This document shows, piece by piece, positions 14,313 to 24,216 of a DNA stretch of 64,000 bases. The DNA lies in contig NC_054713.1 of the NCBI RefSeq assembly GCF_016097555.1, forward strand, positions 39,245,670-39,309,669, given 5' to 3'. The notes under the pieces are model-generated. The model made no database searches and was not told the origin of the DNA. It saw only the letters and a program-made list of their open reading frames with translations. The stretch comes from Gigantopelta aegis (taxonomy: Eukaryota; Mollusca; Gastropoda; Neomphalida; Peltospiridae). How positions within the stretch are numbered: position 1 is the stretch's first letter; each line of letters starts with the position of its first letter. A program made the position numbers and the translations under genes.

Positions 14313-14421
14313 TTAAAAAAGTTTTTAGATTCCGTCCCCTCATGTTCGTGTACATGATTAAAACTATATTTAAACTAGTGCCAAGATGACATTTGCCCCT
14401 CCACGGCATAACTATCAGTAT

Positions 14422-14424
<3 letters not shown>

Positions 14425-14516
<92 letters not shown>
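14425..14516. repeat. (TA)n microsatellite abutting a SINE tail
   Basis: About 90 bp of TA dinucleotides directly followed by the tail end of the next SINE. Confidence 0.95.
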
Positions 14517-14518
<2 letters not shown>

Positions 14519-14768
14519 TTTGTTTTGTTGAACGACGCCACTAGAGCACATTTATTAATCATCGGCTATTGGATGTCAAACATGGTAATTTTGACATACA
14601 GTCGTAGAAAGGAAACACGCTACATTTTTTCATTAGTAGCAAGGAATCGTATATGCAGGATAGCACATACCACGGCCTTTGATATACCAGTCGTGGTGCA
14701 CTGGCTGGAGCTAGAAATAGCCTAATGGGCCTACCGACGGGGATCGATCCATATTTAGTCAGTCCCAT
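14517..14768 (-). mobile_element. SINE copy, minus strand
   Basis: On the plus strand it reads tail to head: GTTTTGTTGAACGACGCCAC, CATCGGCTATTGGATGTCAA, TACCACGGCCTTTGATATAC, GGGCCTACCGACGGGGATCG. The tRNA-like head is truncated just after the B-box-like GGGGATCGATCC. Confidence 0.8.
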
Positions 14769-15232
14769 CCTACTACCAAAAAACCCAAAAGAAAAACAAA
14801 AAGAAAAACAAAAGAAAAACAAAGTTAATAATTTCAGTTTAGTTTGACATAAGAAAAAAAAGTTAAAAGTGTTTTGGAAATAACAAAAAAACAAAAAAAG
14901 CCCCCCCCCCCCCCCCCCCAAAAACAAAAAAAACAAAACAAAACAACAACTACAACAATTGGCTCAGAAATAAATAACTTCAAGTAAATCCCATAGTATG
15001 AAAATAGGCGATCCATGTGGGTAAGACTATAATCGTCCGTTGACCTGTTTCGGTGAGGGCCCTGTTTCGGCGAGGGACCTGTTTTGGTGGTTGCGTCGTT
15101 TGTGCGCAACAGTATGTACATTTGAAAATTTTTGATGTCGTTGACTTTTGCATGGGAAATGTAAAATGTCTGTCGCATTCACAAAAAATGTTCGTCAAAA
15201 TAAAGTTAAAATGAACAAAGAAAAAACAACAA
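14769..15232. other. Non-coding stretch with poly-A/poly-C tracts
   Basis: Oligo-A-rich sequence and a C17 or longer run at about 14901-14919. No gene seen. Confidence 0.5.
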
Positions 15233-15640
15233 GTAAACTTTGTTTTATTTAACGACGCCACTAGAGCACATTGATTATTTTTTTTTATTTTATCATCGGC
15301 TATTGGACGTCAAACAAATGGTCGCTCTAACACTGTTTTTAGAGGAAACCCACTGTCGCCACATAGGGTACTCTTTTACGACAGGCAGCAAGGGATCTTT
15401 TATTTGCGCTTCCCACAGACAGGATAGCAAAAACCATGGCCTTTGTTGAACCAGTTATGGATCACTGGTCGGTGAAAGTGGTTTACACCTCAATGAGCCT
15501 TGCAGAGCACTCACTCGGGGTTTGAAGTTGATATCTGGATTAAAGAGCCCACGCCTCGACTGGAATCCTAACCCAGTACCTACCAGCCTGTAGACCGATG
15601 GCCGAACCACGACGCCACCGACGCCGGTACGAGCAAAGAA
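15233..15640 (-). mobile_element. SINE copy with a longer, distinct head, minus strand
   Basis: Same tail and core as the other copies (TTTAACGACGCCACTAGAGC) but about 400 bp long. The right-hand end, read on the minus strand, begins GGCGTCGTGGTTCGGCCATC and includes CTGGTAGGTACTGGG, a different tRNA-like head with an A-box-like and a B-box-like segment. At least two head types therefore share related tails in this genome. Confidence 0.75.
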
Positions 15641-15784
15641 AGCAAGATTAAACTTAAACATAGCACATTTCTTAATACCTTTTTTCCATGATTTTCAGAC
15701 TGTTATTTGAAAGAAAACTTAATTTTAAAAACTATTTTGTATTTTCTCAACTGTACTGCAATCTAGTTATTGAAGTCACACGAT

Positions 15785-15992
15785 TGTCACGACGTCCGTG
15801 TCCCCGACCTAGTGAGAGGGACCGTACTATCCTGTCTGTGGGATGGAGTATATAAAATATTCCTTGCTACTAATGAGAAACTGAAGCAGGTTTCCTCTCT
15901 AAAACTGTCAAAATTATATTTGACATCCAATAGCCGATGATTAATAAATCAATGTGCCCTAGTGGTGTCGTTAAAACAAACTTTAACTTACC
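15785..15992 (+). mobile_element. SINE body and tail fragment, plus strand
   Basis: Shows CTATCCTGTCTGTGGGA, ACATCCAATAGCCGATGATT and the tail GTGCCCTAGTGGTGTCGTTA. The head is missing. Confidence 0.75.
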
Positions 15993-16914
15993 ACTTCTAA
16001 GAACTCGGCCCGACACCACATCGTGTATTTCGTTTTACCGCGCTGGATGTTGAATGGCTAACTGCTTACATCCGGCATGTTTTGATTTTAGTTGTCGGTC
16101 GATATAATATGCGAAACTTCTAGATGTTACATTCTTTAGTCTCAAAGTGTTAAGTGTAGTCAGAAATACGAAATGATTTAAATAGGTGTAAAAAGGAATT
16201 CTCATCCTACGCTTTTAATCGGCCAGCTTAGTCCTAGAGTCGAGTATATAGACAGAAAAGGGAGCGCTTCCAGCAGGGCTCGAAACTCGACAAACAATAT
16301 GGTGACCCCCCCCCCCCCCCCAAAAAAAAAAAAAACAACAACAAAAAAACAAACAAAAACAAACAAACCATATCTGGGTCACTAACATTTCATTTTTAGT
16401 GGCCCAAACTTATTTTAGGTAGCCCAAACACGAAATATGAATATTTCAGGTTTTAAGCATAATATTTAAGTAAACATATGAAATGTGCTTCTAGATAGCA
16501 AAGATACCAACATACATGATTTTGAAATGAAAAATTAAAAGAAAACACCGACTTGTGCAAATTATTTACTTTTTTGGACATATTATACAAAATGTCTGAA
16601 CTTAATACTTTTTTGTTTACATCATCAACGCAAAATTCCCAGGGATAGCTCATATATGTATAATTGTATTATGTACCTCATATGCCGTGGTTTACGGCCT
16701 GAGAGTAAATAAAGTTCTGTTCTGTTCTGTTCTGGCAAACAACACAAATAACAAACTAATCATTAAAATTTACTTACAATCCAGTTTCAAACAAAATTGC
16801 CGAGGAAAAAGCCGTGGACACTATTTTTCCACGGCAAATTATTTGCCGTAGACATTATCTTAATTGCAGGGGTTGTAAAACCAATGTACTCAAGTACGTC
16901 AAAATTTAATTATT
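15993..16914. other. Non-coding stretch
   Basis: No coding signal. It holds a C16 then A13 run near 16307-16334 and a (TTCTG)n-like short run near 16718. Confidence 0.45.
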
Positions 16915-17124
16915 TCCCCCCCTTATTCAAGGGTCCGACTATTTACCCCAAAACACCACCAAGACACTACAAGAAACCACCAAGATACCCCAAGACACCG
17001 TAAATACGTTTTAAAATAAATTAAAATGTACTATTTTATAAAATATTTAGTGGAAAATTACGTAAAAGAATTAATTTTAAGCCTTAATGAAACCGATTGC
17101 TAAGGGAGATAATCGACTACTTTG

Positions 17125-17125
<1 letters not shown>

Positions 17126-17216
<91 letters not shown>
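17126..17216. repeat. (TA)n microsatellite
   Basis: Uninterrupted TA dinucleotides in the spacer between two inverted arms. Confidence 0.95.
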
Positions 17217-17221
<5 letters not shown>

Positions 17222-17376
17222 GAAAAGAAATGTTTTTATTTAACGACGCACTCACCACATTTTTATTTACGGTTATATGGCGTCAGACATATGGTTAAGG
17301 ACCACACATATTTTGAGAGGAAACCCGCTGTCGCCACTACATGGGCTACTCTTTCCGATTAGCAGCAAGGGATGGT
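17222..17376 (-). mobile_element. SINE tail/core fragment
   Basis: Reads ATTTAACGACGCACTCACCA, GGCGTCAGACATATGGTTAA and GAGGAAACCCGCTGTCGCCA, the second core type of this window. It is truncated where the sequence runs into TATATA. Confidence 0.8.
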
Positions 17377-17766
17377 ATATATATATATAAACCAACAACA
17401 GCAAGAAAACGTGTACCTCTTTTAAAAAAATAAAATATATATACATTTTAAATCCTGGGGGTATATGGGGTATCGTGTATGTTTTTTGGGTATCGTATGT
17501 GTCTTGGGGTAAATAGGCGGTGTCTTGGGGTTATCTTGCGGTGTCTTGGGGGTAAATAATCGATTATCTCCCTTAGCAATCAGCTGTCATTAAGGCTTAA
17601 AATTAATTCTTTTACTTCATTTTCCACTAAATATTTTATAAAATAGTACATTTTAGTTCATTTAAAAAAATATTTATGGAGTCTTGGTGTATCTTGGTAG
17701 TGTCTTGGTGTGTCTTGGTGGTATTTTGGGGTATCTTGTGGTAAATAGTCAGACCGCTTATCCCAA

Positions 17767-18807
17767 GTGTTGGCACTGGGCCAAACTGTTAAAATTAACA
17801 CGTCACCTAGCAATGGCATGCGAGAACCTTTATGACATGACAGTTACCTTTATGTAGCATGGTGAGAAATATATGATACTTAAGACATTTAATTGAAGTA
17901 TGATGAGTACATAAGTATTATACTAAATTGGCGAACCAATTTTAGGCTATATGCATGGGCGTATGGGGACTCTTTGGTTGCCCCCCCCCTCCCCTCTCCC
18001 CCCCCCCCGGGTCGTACGCCTATGGCTATGTGCCAGGGCACAGTTTCACAAAACATCGTAAGCCTAGTTTTGCACGTAAACGTAAATCTACGACTAAGCC
18101 ACAATTCTTATTACTATTATAGTACAACAAATATAATTAGAAATACACATACGTCATTTTAGTTTGTTCTTTAAATGCTCCAATTTCAGTAATGATGCAA
18201 TTTTCTATGTGAACTAGACGGCAAACACGTGTAAACGACCGGTTTAAGGATCCGCGGGGCCTGTAGCACAAATAACAGCGGGCCCCCTTTCCTAGGATAT
18301 ATATTCTGCAACCCGTCTCGGGGACAGACCGTGGGAAATTAAATGTAGACATCACCCCGGAGCCCCCTGAAGCGCAGGGTCTGTAGCACGTGCTACATGT
18401 GCTACTAGGATAAACCGACTCTGATGAATTTGCTGATACATAATGGGTGAAAATGAGCCTTTGTTGATATTTTTGTTTTTTCACATAACCTCTCAATTGT
18501 GCTGTCTGTTGCGGTCTTAGGTGAGATATTTTTTAGATATTGTCTCCTTGAATACAAATAAATGAACAATAAGTTTAATTCGTGATATATGTTTTCCTAC
18601 GTACGAAATTATTGGGAGGTAAAATCCGGTCTGGGCTACTACAAGCATTAGGACAACAAACACTTTGTAAATAGAAAAACTGATATTTTATATGAGAAAA
18701 TGTATTTAATTTGTATGTTACGTCATCAGAAAGGCTCTGTTGGTCGGAAACATTTCACAACGATTTTAAACCCAGGACTGACCCTTTAAAATGTTTATGG
18801 AGAAGTG
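17767..18807. other. Non-coding stretch
   Basis: Holds the second copy (about 17780-17865) of the interspersed repeat seen at 3030-3125, and a C-rich run near 17981-18010. A 119-codon minus-strand frame at 18137-18496 overlaps GC-rich sequence with GGGCCTGTAGCAC repeated at about 18257 and 18378. It has no recognisable domain and is not called. Confidence 0.45.
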
Positions 18808-18872
18808 TTAAGGGCGGGACGTAGCCAAGTTGTAATACGCTCGCTTGATGCGCATTCAATCTAGGATCGACG
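18808..18872 (+). mobile_element. SINE head remnant upstream of a promoter
   Basis: GGGCGGGACGTAGCCAAGTT, then ACGCTCGCTTGATGCGC and TAGGATCGA, matches the tRNA-derived head of the SINEs (A-box-like TAGCC, B-box-like GGATCGA). The copy ends there, about 50 bp before the TATA box. Confidence 0.65.
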
Positions 18873-18904
18873 TGTGTTGGTCAACTGCGCATGGCTGCTG
18901 TTTT

Positions 18905-18933
18905 GACATACGTCATGGTCATGTGTATATATT
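18905..18933 (+). promoter_or_regulatory. Putative core promoter (CRE-like site and TATA box)
   Basis: TACGTCA at 18909-18915 resembles a CREB/ATF half-site, and TATATATT at 18926-18933 is a good TATA box. Initiation about 25-30 bp downstream would leave a leader of about 60 nt before the ATG at 19019. Position and spacing are the only evidence. Confidence 0.5.
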
Positions 18934-19018
18934 GTTGTTGTGTTCTGTAAAGTTCACAGATTAACAGAACCTTCTTCTGCCTCGAGTTGAGTCATTTCAC
19001 CAGAGACAGCGCTTCAAG

Positions 19019-19091
19019 ATGGTCATCAAAGTCTTGGTGATCGCTTTGTATATCACCGCTGGTATTCTACACGACAGCAACTGCAATCCAG
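19019..19091 (+). CDS. First coding exon with signal peptide (secreted protein)
   Basis: The ATG at 19019 opens a frame starting MVIKVLVIALYITAGILHDS and ending NCNP before a strong donor, G|GTGAGG at 19092. The first residues form a basic start followed by a long hydrophobic core and polar residues, typical of a secretion signal with cleavage near residue 16-20. The exon is 73 nt and ends in phase 1. A TATA box lies 86 bp upstream. The intron begins with normal sequence and is invaded at 19400 by a TIR element. The remaining exons are not identified. The phase 1 tandem exons from 28606 onward are compatible in strand and phase, so they may belong to this gene, but nothing in the sequence proves it. 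Confidence 0.6.
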
Positions 19092-19533
19092 GTGAGGGCA
19101 TTCAAAACATTTATATTTATTTTGTAAATCATAAAATATTTGCGATCGTCAAATTTAGAAATCCAAATAAGTCACATATCAGCGACATAAAACTTCAGCA
19201 AGGTCAGCATTATCAGTGATTAAAAAGAAATATGTAGGATGGGCTGAAATATTACATTTAATATATTATTATACTGCCGTTAGTGACTTACAGACAATTA
19301 AATTTAGTAGAAAAATTGCAATAATGTATGCATGCTAACTAATTATTGTTATCATCAATAGCATATTGCCATTATTGCGTGTTCAGTTAATCACTAAAGC
19401 GGCCCTCACATATCAGCCGGCGTCCGCGCGATTTTTCTAATCGCAGAAGTAGCCGGGAGATTTAGAGCCCGTGGATGAATCAGGCGAATTTCATGTCCGC
19501 GATGATGATGATGATAACTAGTTTAACGTGCCC

Positions 19534-20168
19534 ATATACCACTAGGGTTTCGAACACGCCCTTCCCGAGTCTGACCTCCGATAAGATCGGTGGCCTGACT
19601 CAGGATGGAGGGGGGGGGGGGGGGGAGGGTGGTAGAGTTGAAAATGGGCAGAATTTTGAAAATAGCAATTAGTAAAAAAGTTAATAGAATAAATAAATAA
19701 TAAAAAAAAAAAGTTACAAGCCAAAAAGAAAAAGAATTGACTGCTCGGCCGAATATTTATATAATATGGAGCATTTTAGAAGGACAGTCCAAAATTAAAT
19801 AAGAGAAAGAAGAGAGGATCGGACTATTTAATAATATTTTTTAAAACAAGAAGTAATTTCGACATAAAATTTTGAACGAAGGTCTAAAAGTTTAAAAGTC
19901 CGATCTATATGGTCCGGGCCGGAGGGGAGGGGGTAAGTTTGAGGTGGGCGGAATTTGGAATACGAATTTAGTAGTTAGGTCGAAGACCGAAACCAAATTG
20001 AGCTACACAAATTTAAGTCCAATCAAAAAAATTAGACTGCTCGACCGAAAAGGTTTTAAGGTGATTTGAGCAATTTAGACTGGCTTCCAAAATAAACTGC
20101 GTCGGACTGTTTACAAAAAAATAAACATAAAATTTTGAATGGGGGCCACAAATTTTAAAGTCCGACTA
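19534..20168 (+). repeat. Two diverged tandem blocks of ~300 bp
   Basis: Motifs recur in the same order about 300-345 bp apart: a G-rich tract (G16 at 19610-19625; GGAGGGGAGGGGG near 19922), GGGCAGAATTTTG / GGGCGGAATTTGG, GACTGCTCGGCCGAA / GACTGCTCGACCGAA, and GTCGGACTGTTTA-like then ACATAAAATTTTGAA. The start resembles 13546-13600 (ACTAGGGTT...), suggesting an interspersed family. Confidence 0.6.
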
Positions 20169-20188
20169 AGCCCTTGGAAGGTTGGTGA

Positions 20189-20665
20189 CTACAAAGGGCT
20201 GAGACGGGCAGCCTTGTCCAGGTTGGGGAGCAGATGTTTCTTGTGAAGAAGGGTCCGTATCACGTGCAGGTACACAGCGTCGCCGCAGACTGCCTTGACC
20301 ATCCGGTGTATGGTGTGGCTATCCATTTCCGGGATGAGTATCGCCTGTCGGCGCTGTGTGACCACAAGTCCTGGCTCTCCTTCCAACCTAATGCTGTGAA
20401 GTTCAAAATACGTGTCGTCGGGAAGCTTGGTCCATGCCACGTTGAGGAACTTCCCCCTCGGCTTCTTCCGATCAGCAGTGTCCCCCTGCAGAACTTTCCG
20501 GTACTGTGCCAGTTTCCTGCCGGTTTTGCTGGGGGGGGGGGGGGGGGGGGTAGACGGATGTTGCGGCGGTACCTTGTCGGGCTGGTGGATCGGCGAAGCA
20601 GCCTTCCTTTTGCCTGCAGCAGCAACAACAGGCGACTCAACGGGGGCGGTCGATAAAGTTGAGAG
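20189..20665 (-). pseudogene. Unidentified minus-strand coding remnant
   Basis: About 158 codons remain open on the minus strand from about 20665 to a stop at 20189. GC content and codon use are unlike the surroundings. An N-terminal Pro/Ala/Lys-rich part includes a poly-Pro stretch encoded by the C20 run (20531-20550). A better-ordered C-terminal half follows, with motifs GKFLNVAWTKLPDDTYFELH and GLVVTQRRQAILIPEMDSH. There is no initiator Met at the upstream edge, so the 5' part is missing. The family is not recognised; an orphan exon or a fragment of another mobile element are the likely sources. The poly-G run makes the frame across it uncertain. Confidence 0.4.
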
Positions 20666-21421
20666 TCATCTCGGGGAGAGTCATCTAGTTGGTCAGCTAG
20701 TCAGGCAAGGAATGCACCTGGTGGGCAAAGTAAGGATAGGCCTGTATTATCAGCCAATGCACGAACTTTTCGTCCACATTGCAGTTACTGTAAAAAGGAT
20801 AACCACCTTGTCGGGGACTGTTTTAAAAGGAAACGCGATAATGCGCAAGTGGTCGGTTTAGTGAGGTCAGCTCCGTTAGCGAGAGAGTTAATGGTTAGTC
20901 CCATGGCAGAGAAAGTAAACCCGTATGTGTCCACTGGTATGGTTTGTGATGTGAAACAAGAATTGAGTCCTAAGGCAATATCAATCTATCGAGATACCGG
21001 CTGTAGTCAGTCACTAATCACGTCGGAGTGTTTAGCTGGTATTAAGAATTCAGATACAGGACGTAGTTTGACCGTAACCTCGGTTACTGGAGAAAAAATG
21101 GTTGTCCGGTTACATAACGTTTTCTTGTGTTCGAAGTTTGTGACGGGACCAGTCGTTATGGGTGTTGTGAAGGACTTGCCTGTTGAAAACATAGGAGTTT
21201 TGTTGGGTAATAATTTGACTAGTCAGTGTTGTCAGCCGAAATGTGACCAATTGTTAATTAAAGACAGCACTTTACCAATAGAAGAGAGTGAGGTTGATGA
21301 GATTAGATATCCTGCGTGTGTAAAGACTAGGGCTATGGCCAGAAGGGTAACACGAGACCTAGAGGATATTTGTGATTTGTCTGATACGCGTGTGAGCCAT
21401 GAAATTGGAGTGGATGAGTAA
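20663..21421 (+). pseudogene. Gypsy Gag C-terminus and protease, copy B
   Basis: The open frame follows a stop at 20660-20662. A Ser/Arg/Gly-rich linker leads to a retroviral-type zinc knuckle at about 20780-20821 (CSYCKKDNHLVGDC, spacing CX2CX4HX4C), which in this family binds genomic RNA. It continues in frame into an aspartic protease with the DTG catalytic triplet (RDTGCSQSLI, about 20990) and a GVLLGNN flap-like end near 21200. The frame stops at 21421. Most of Gag and the 5' LTR are missing, so the copy is 5'-truncated. Confidence 0.75.
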
Positions 21422-22494
21422 AATGGTAGATAAGTCAACTGACGAACCAAATGTGTTGGAACCTGTTGATCTCCCGCAGAGGGTAAATGAACCAGTTGTG
21501 TTTGATAGAGGGGACTTACCTTGTAATAGACAAGAGTTAGTTCTAGAGCAGGGGGCTGATCCAAATTTGTTGGCAGCTCGCACTACATTGTTAACTGAGA
21601 ACAAGGGAGTATTAATGAATAAGAGAGTGAGAGATAGGAAGGCTAGGAAGCAACTGAGCCATGCTCAGAGCAAAATAAAATCAGTGTTTGATAGGAAGGC
21701 TAGGAGTCGGGAATTTAAACCAGGGGATAAGGTGCTGCTGTACCTTCCCATTAAACGGGGTTCATTGCAGAACAGGTATTTCGGGCCATATGTTGTGCAC
21801 AAACGGGTTAATGAGACAGGGTATGTGATAAACACTCCTGATAGGGTTAGGAAAAGTAGGTATTGTCACATCAATTTGCTAAAAGGTTATTTTGACAGAC
21901 TGCCGATAGTTCCAGAGTTACCGGTCCAAATTGAGAGTCACTCAATTTCCTGTGATGACGTCAAGACTGCAGAGATCAAATTAACCAACAGCCAGATTCT
22001 AGCAGACTTGAACCCCCAGCGAGAAAAGTTGACTACGCTGATACAAGACAATGTTTCCATTTGTCAGGACCTTCCAACGGTTACCAATACCTTAAGCCAG
22101 GATGTGCGCTTGGAACCCAACGCTACACCGATTCGACAGCATGCCTATCGGAGAAAACCTGGAAAACGTGCGACACTGAAAAAGAAGGAAACGAAGTTCC
22201 AGTGGTCAGATGAATGCGAAAAGTCATTCAACCGTCTCAAGCAGATGCGCTCCTAGTCTCCCGTGATGGCAGCACCAGACTACCGAGTGCCCTTCAAGCT
22301 AGCTGTGGATGCCAGTGACGTGGGAGCTGGAGCTGTGCTGTTCCAAGAAGACGAAGATGGACTGGACCATCAGAATGAAAGCCACCAACCAGAGAGTTTT
22401 GAGATGGAGTCTTCTTCTACAGGAATTCCCAATTACCATTGAACATATCAAGGGCACATCCAATGTAATTGCTGATGCCCTGTCCCGAAGTTGA
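21399..22494 (+). pseudogene. Gypsy pol remnant, copy B (IN C-terminus, RT edge, RNase H end)
   Basis: Overlaps the protease frame in another register, implying a frameshift near 21410. It contains the end of the integrase (KIKSVFDRKARSREFKPGD, GPYVVHK, HINLLKGYF). The integrase zinc and DDE domains are deleted. The RT N-terminal edge follows (LEPNATPIRQHAYR) and jumps at KPGKRATLKKKE to FQWSDECEKSF, exactly as in copy A, so no RT palm is present. A stop interrupts at 22254, and a further deletion near 22366 removes the RNase H centre before LLLQEFPITIEHIKG and ALSRS. Domain order is protease, integrase, RT, RNase H. The copy cannot be functional. Confidence 0.8.
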
Positions 22495-22710
22495 ACGTTA
22501 TGATAATGTGTTGACATTCTTGAGTTCTGTTTTGTTTTTATATATTTTGTTGTATACCGGGGACTCGGAGACTCAGTGTGATTGTTGGTAGTCACCTTGT
22601 TACTATGTGTTGTAAGTGCCCGGATGCGTAGGTTGGCGCACCTTTTGTTTTAATGTAGTATATTTCCCTGTTCCTAGAGTAGAGGAAATATCCTTTTTGA
22701 GGTTGGGGTG
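22495..22710 (+). other. Gypsy copy B 3' untranslated internal region
   Basis: Between the RNase H stop and the LTR. It is homologous to 8592-8809 of copy A. It ends in a purine-rich GAGGTTGGGGTG next to the LTR, a plausible polypurine tract for second-strand priming. Confidence 0.6.
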
Positions 22711-23988
22711 TGTGACGGAACATGCTCTTAATTTGTTTTCGCCTGTGGCAATATTAATTGTTTTAGAGGGCCGTGTGCAGTTCCAATATGCACTTAAGCC
22801 CAGTTGGGCAACTTTGTTACGTAATACCTCTGCGCGACGGTCGTCGAGTTCTTTCTAATACACACACCCAGTCCAGGTGCGGAGGCCATGTGGCCAGTAG
22901 TTACGTAATACCTCCGCTAGTTCGGTACGTTCGGGGTATTGCGGGCGAACTAGGCGTCAGCAAGTCTGGCGATCTAAGAAAAATATGCCGGCGTGGTCGC
23001 TGTGGAAATATCACTTGATAGGGGGAGGACCGCGATGTACCCCCAGGCGATATTTGGTTTTTATGATAAATAGCTAGGGTTTTAGAGATATCGGGGAGAA
23101 ACATAGGAAGGCTGCAGGGGAAACGGACGTCTTCCACTGAACGAAATATATAAGTTCAGTCCGGGCGTGGTAAATATATTTTTCTGCTCTGTGTATAACC
23201 TTGATGTGATTGATGTGACTTTAAATATTTTAATACTGTCATATACCAATATTATTTAGACGGTGTTGACGGTCATCTGACGCAGTAAACTGTAGGCTCA
23301 CTGTCTAAATAATTATTAAAGCTTAGCCAGTCATCCTAGAGGACCTAGGTAAACTGTAGGTTATTGTCTTTATTGTGATAGGTACCAGTATTAATTCTGT
23401 GTTACAAGGTTACTGAATGAGTAGTTAAGGGTTAATTAAAAATTAACCAGTTAGGAATAGAGTTGTAATTCCTTTATTAATTAAGTTCCCCTGGCAGCGT
23501 TTCTCAATTATCACACGTTACTGAATGAGTAGTTAAGGGTTAATTAAAAATTAACCAGTTAGGAATAGAGTTGTAATTCCTTTATTAGTTCTCCTGGAAG
23601 CGTTTCTCAATTATCACACGTGTGGGTGTTGTGTCACGGTGAAGTGATTAGCATATTGTGTAAACTAGACACCTAGAGATTAACTAATTAAGTGATCAGT
23701 TCTGGGTTGTTATTATTTGTTGTTGTTAATTAACTACTGCGGCAGTACATTTGTCAGCGTAGGTTAATACAGATTCCAAAGTGTATTGTGTTTTTGTTGT
23801 GTTTTCTAGTGAACTAAACGTGCTATATTATACATACTTTATATAAGATCGTATCTCTGATCATACCAGACGAGCCACGCGGGTATAACTGCCCGTTACA
23901 GAGAGATCTAATAGATATACAGTTAGGAGAGATATTTGGATAATCGTGTGTTTCATTCAGTTACGGGTATTATAGGATCCCCGTGACA
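22711..23988 (+). mobile_element. Gypsy LTR (copy B, plus strand)
   Basis: About 1.28 kb, starting TGTGACGG and ending CCGTGACA. It is longer than LTR A because of an internal tandem duplication: the block from about 23410 (GTTACTGAATGAGTAGTTAA) repeats from about 23518. It ends inside the TIR element's GC-rich right end (CCTCACATATTAGACGGGG). Confidence 0.8.
23410..23625 (+). repeat. ~108-bp tandem duplication inside LTR B
   Basis: The segment TTACTGAATGAGTAGTTAAG ... CGTTTCTCAATTATCACACG occurs twice in direct succession. The second copy has a small deletion (TTATTAGTTCTCC against TTATTAATTAAGTTCCC). LTR A has only one copy of this segment. Confidence 0.8.
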
Positions 23989-24137
23989 CCCTCACATATT
24001 AGACGGGGCCCGGGCGGTGCCTTTTGAACATTGAATCGTAGTGGAGACTGTGCGGCCGCCATGGCGTCGGCCGGACGCCGCTAGATTATCTGGCGGGCGC
24101 CGGCTGATATGTGAGGGCCGCTTAACAGAACAATCGC

Positions 24138-24216
24138 ACAAAAGTTTTTCAAACCAATAGCCGATGATTAATAATTCAAGGTGATCTAGTGGTGTCCTTA
24201 AACAAAACAAACTTTC
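24138..24216 (+). mobile_element. SINE tail fragment
   Basis: AACCAATAGCCGATGATTAA, then GTGATCTAGTGGTGTCCTTA and AACAAAACAAAC; core and tail only. Confidence 0.75.

Larger units (their letters stand above)
16915..17766. mobile_element. Fold-back element with ~200-bp inverted arms
   Basis: The left arm (16921-17125) and right arm (about 17550-17764) are inverted copies. Shared landmarks include ACTATTTACCCCA, TACTATTTTATAAAATATTT, TTAATTTTAAGCC and GCTAAGGGAGATAATCGA. The arms contain short subrepeats of the form CCAAGACACC and its complement. The spacer holds a (TA)n tract (17126-17216) and a minus-strand SINE tail fragment (17222-17376). No open frame is present, so this is a non-autonomous fold-back or MITE-like element. 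Confidence 0.75.
19400..24122. mobile_element. Harbinger-like TIR element containing a gypsy copy
   Basis: The ends are inverted repeats: AGCGGCCCTCACATATCAGC at 19400 and its complement ending at 24122, with about 25 bp identical. Both ends are flanked by TAA (19397-19399 and 24123-24125), a 3-bp target duplication of the type made by PIF/Harbinger transposases. The interior holds GC-rich subterminal sequence, two diverged tandem blocks, a minus-strand coding remnant and a defective gypsy element whose LTR ends at 23988, 134 bp before the right end. No transposase frame is seen, so the host element was non-autonomous. The superfamily call rests only on the TSD and ends. Confidence 0.65.

Noticed and set aside
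14242..14725. Ile/Tyr-rich frames on both strands
   Set aside because: Translation of the (TA)n tract and flanking SINE sequence.
18137..18496. 119-codon minus-strand frame
   Set aside because: Cys-rich in places but matches no family I recognise; GC-rich repeats in it suggest chance.
20412..20861. 149-codon plus-strand frame over the Gag region
   Set aside because: Out of register with the zinc knuckle and protease; it is a shadow of the minus-strand remnant and Gag frame.
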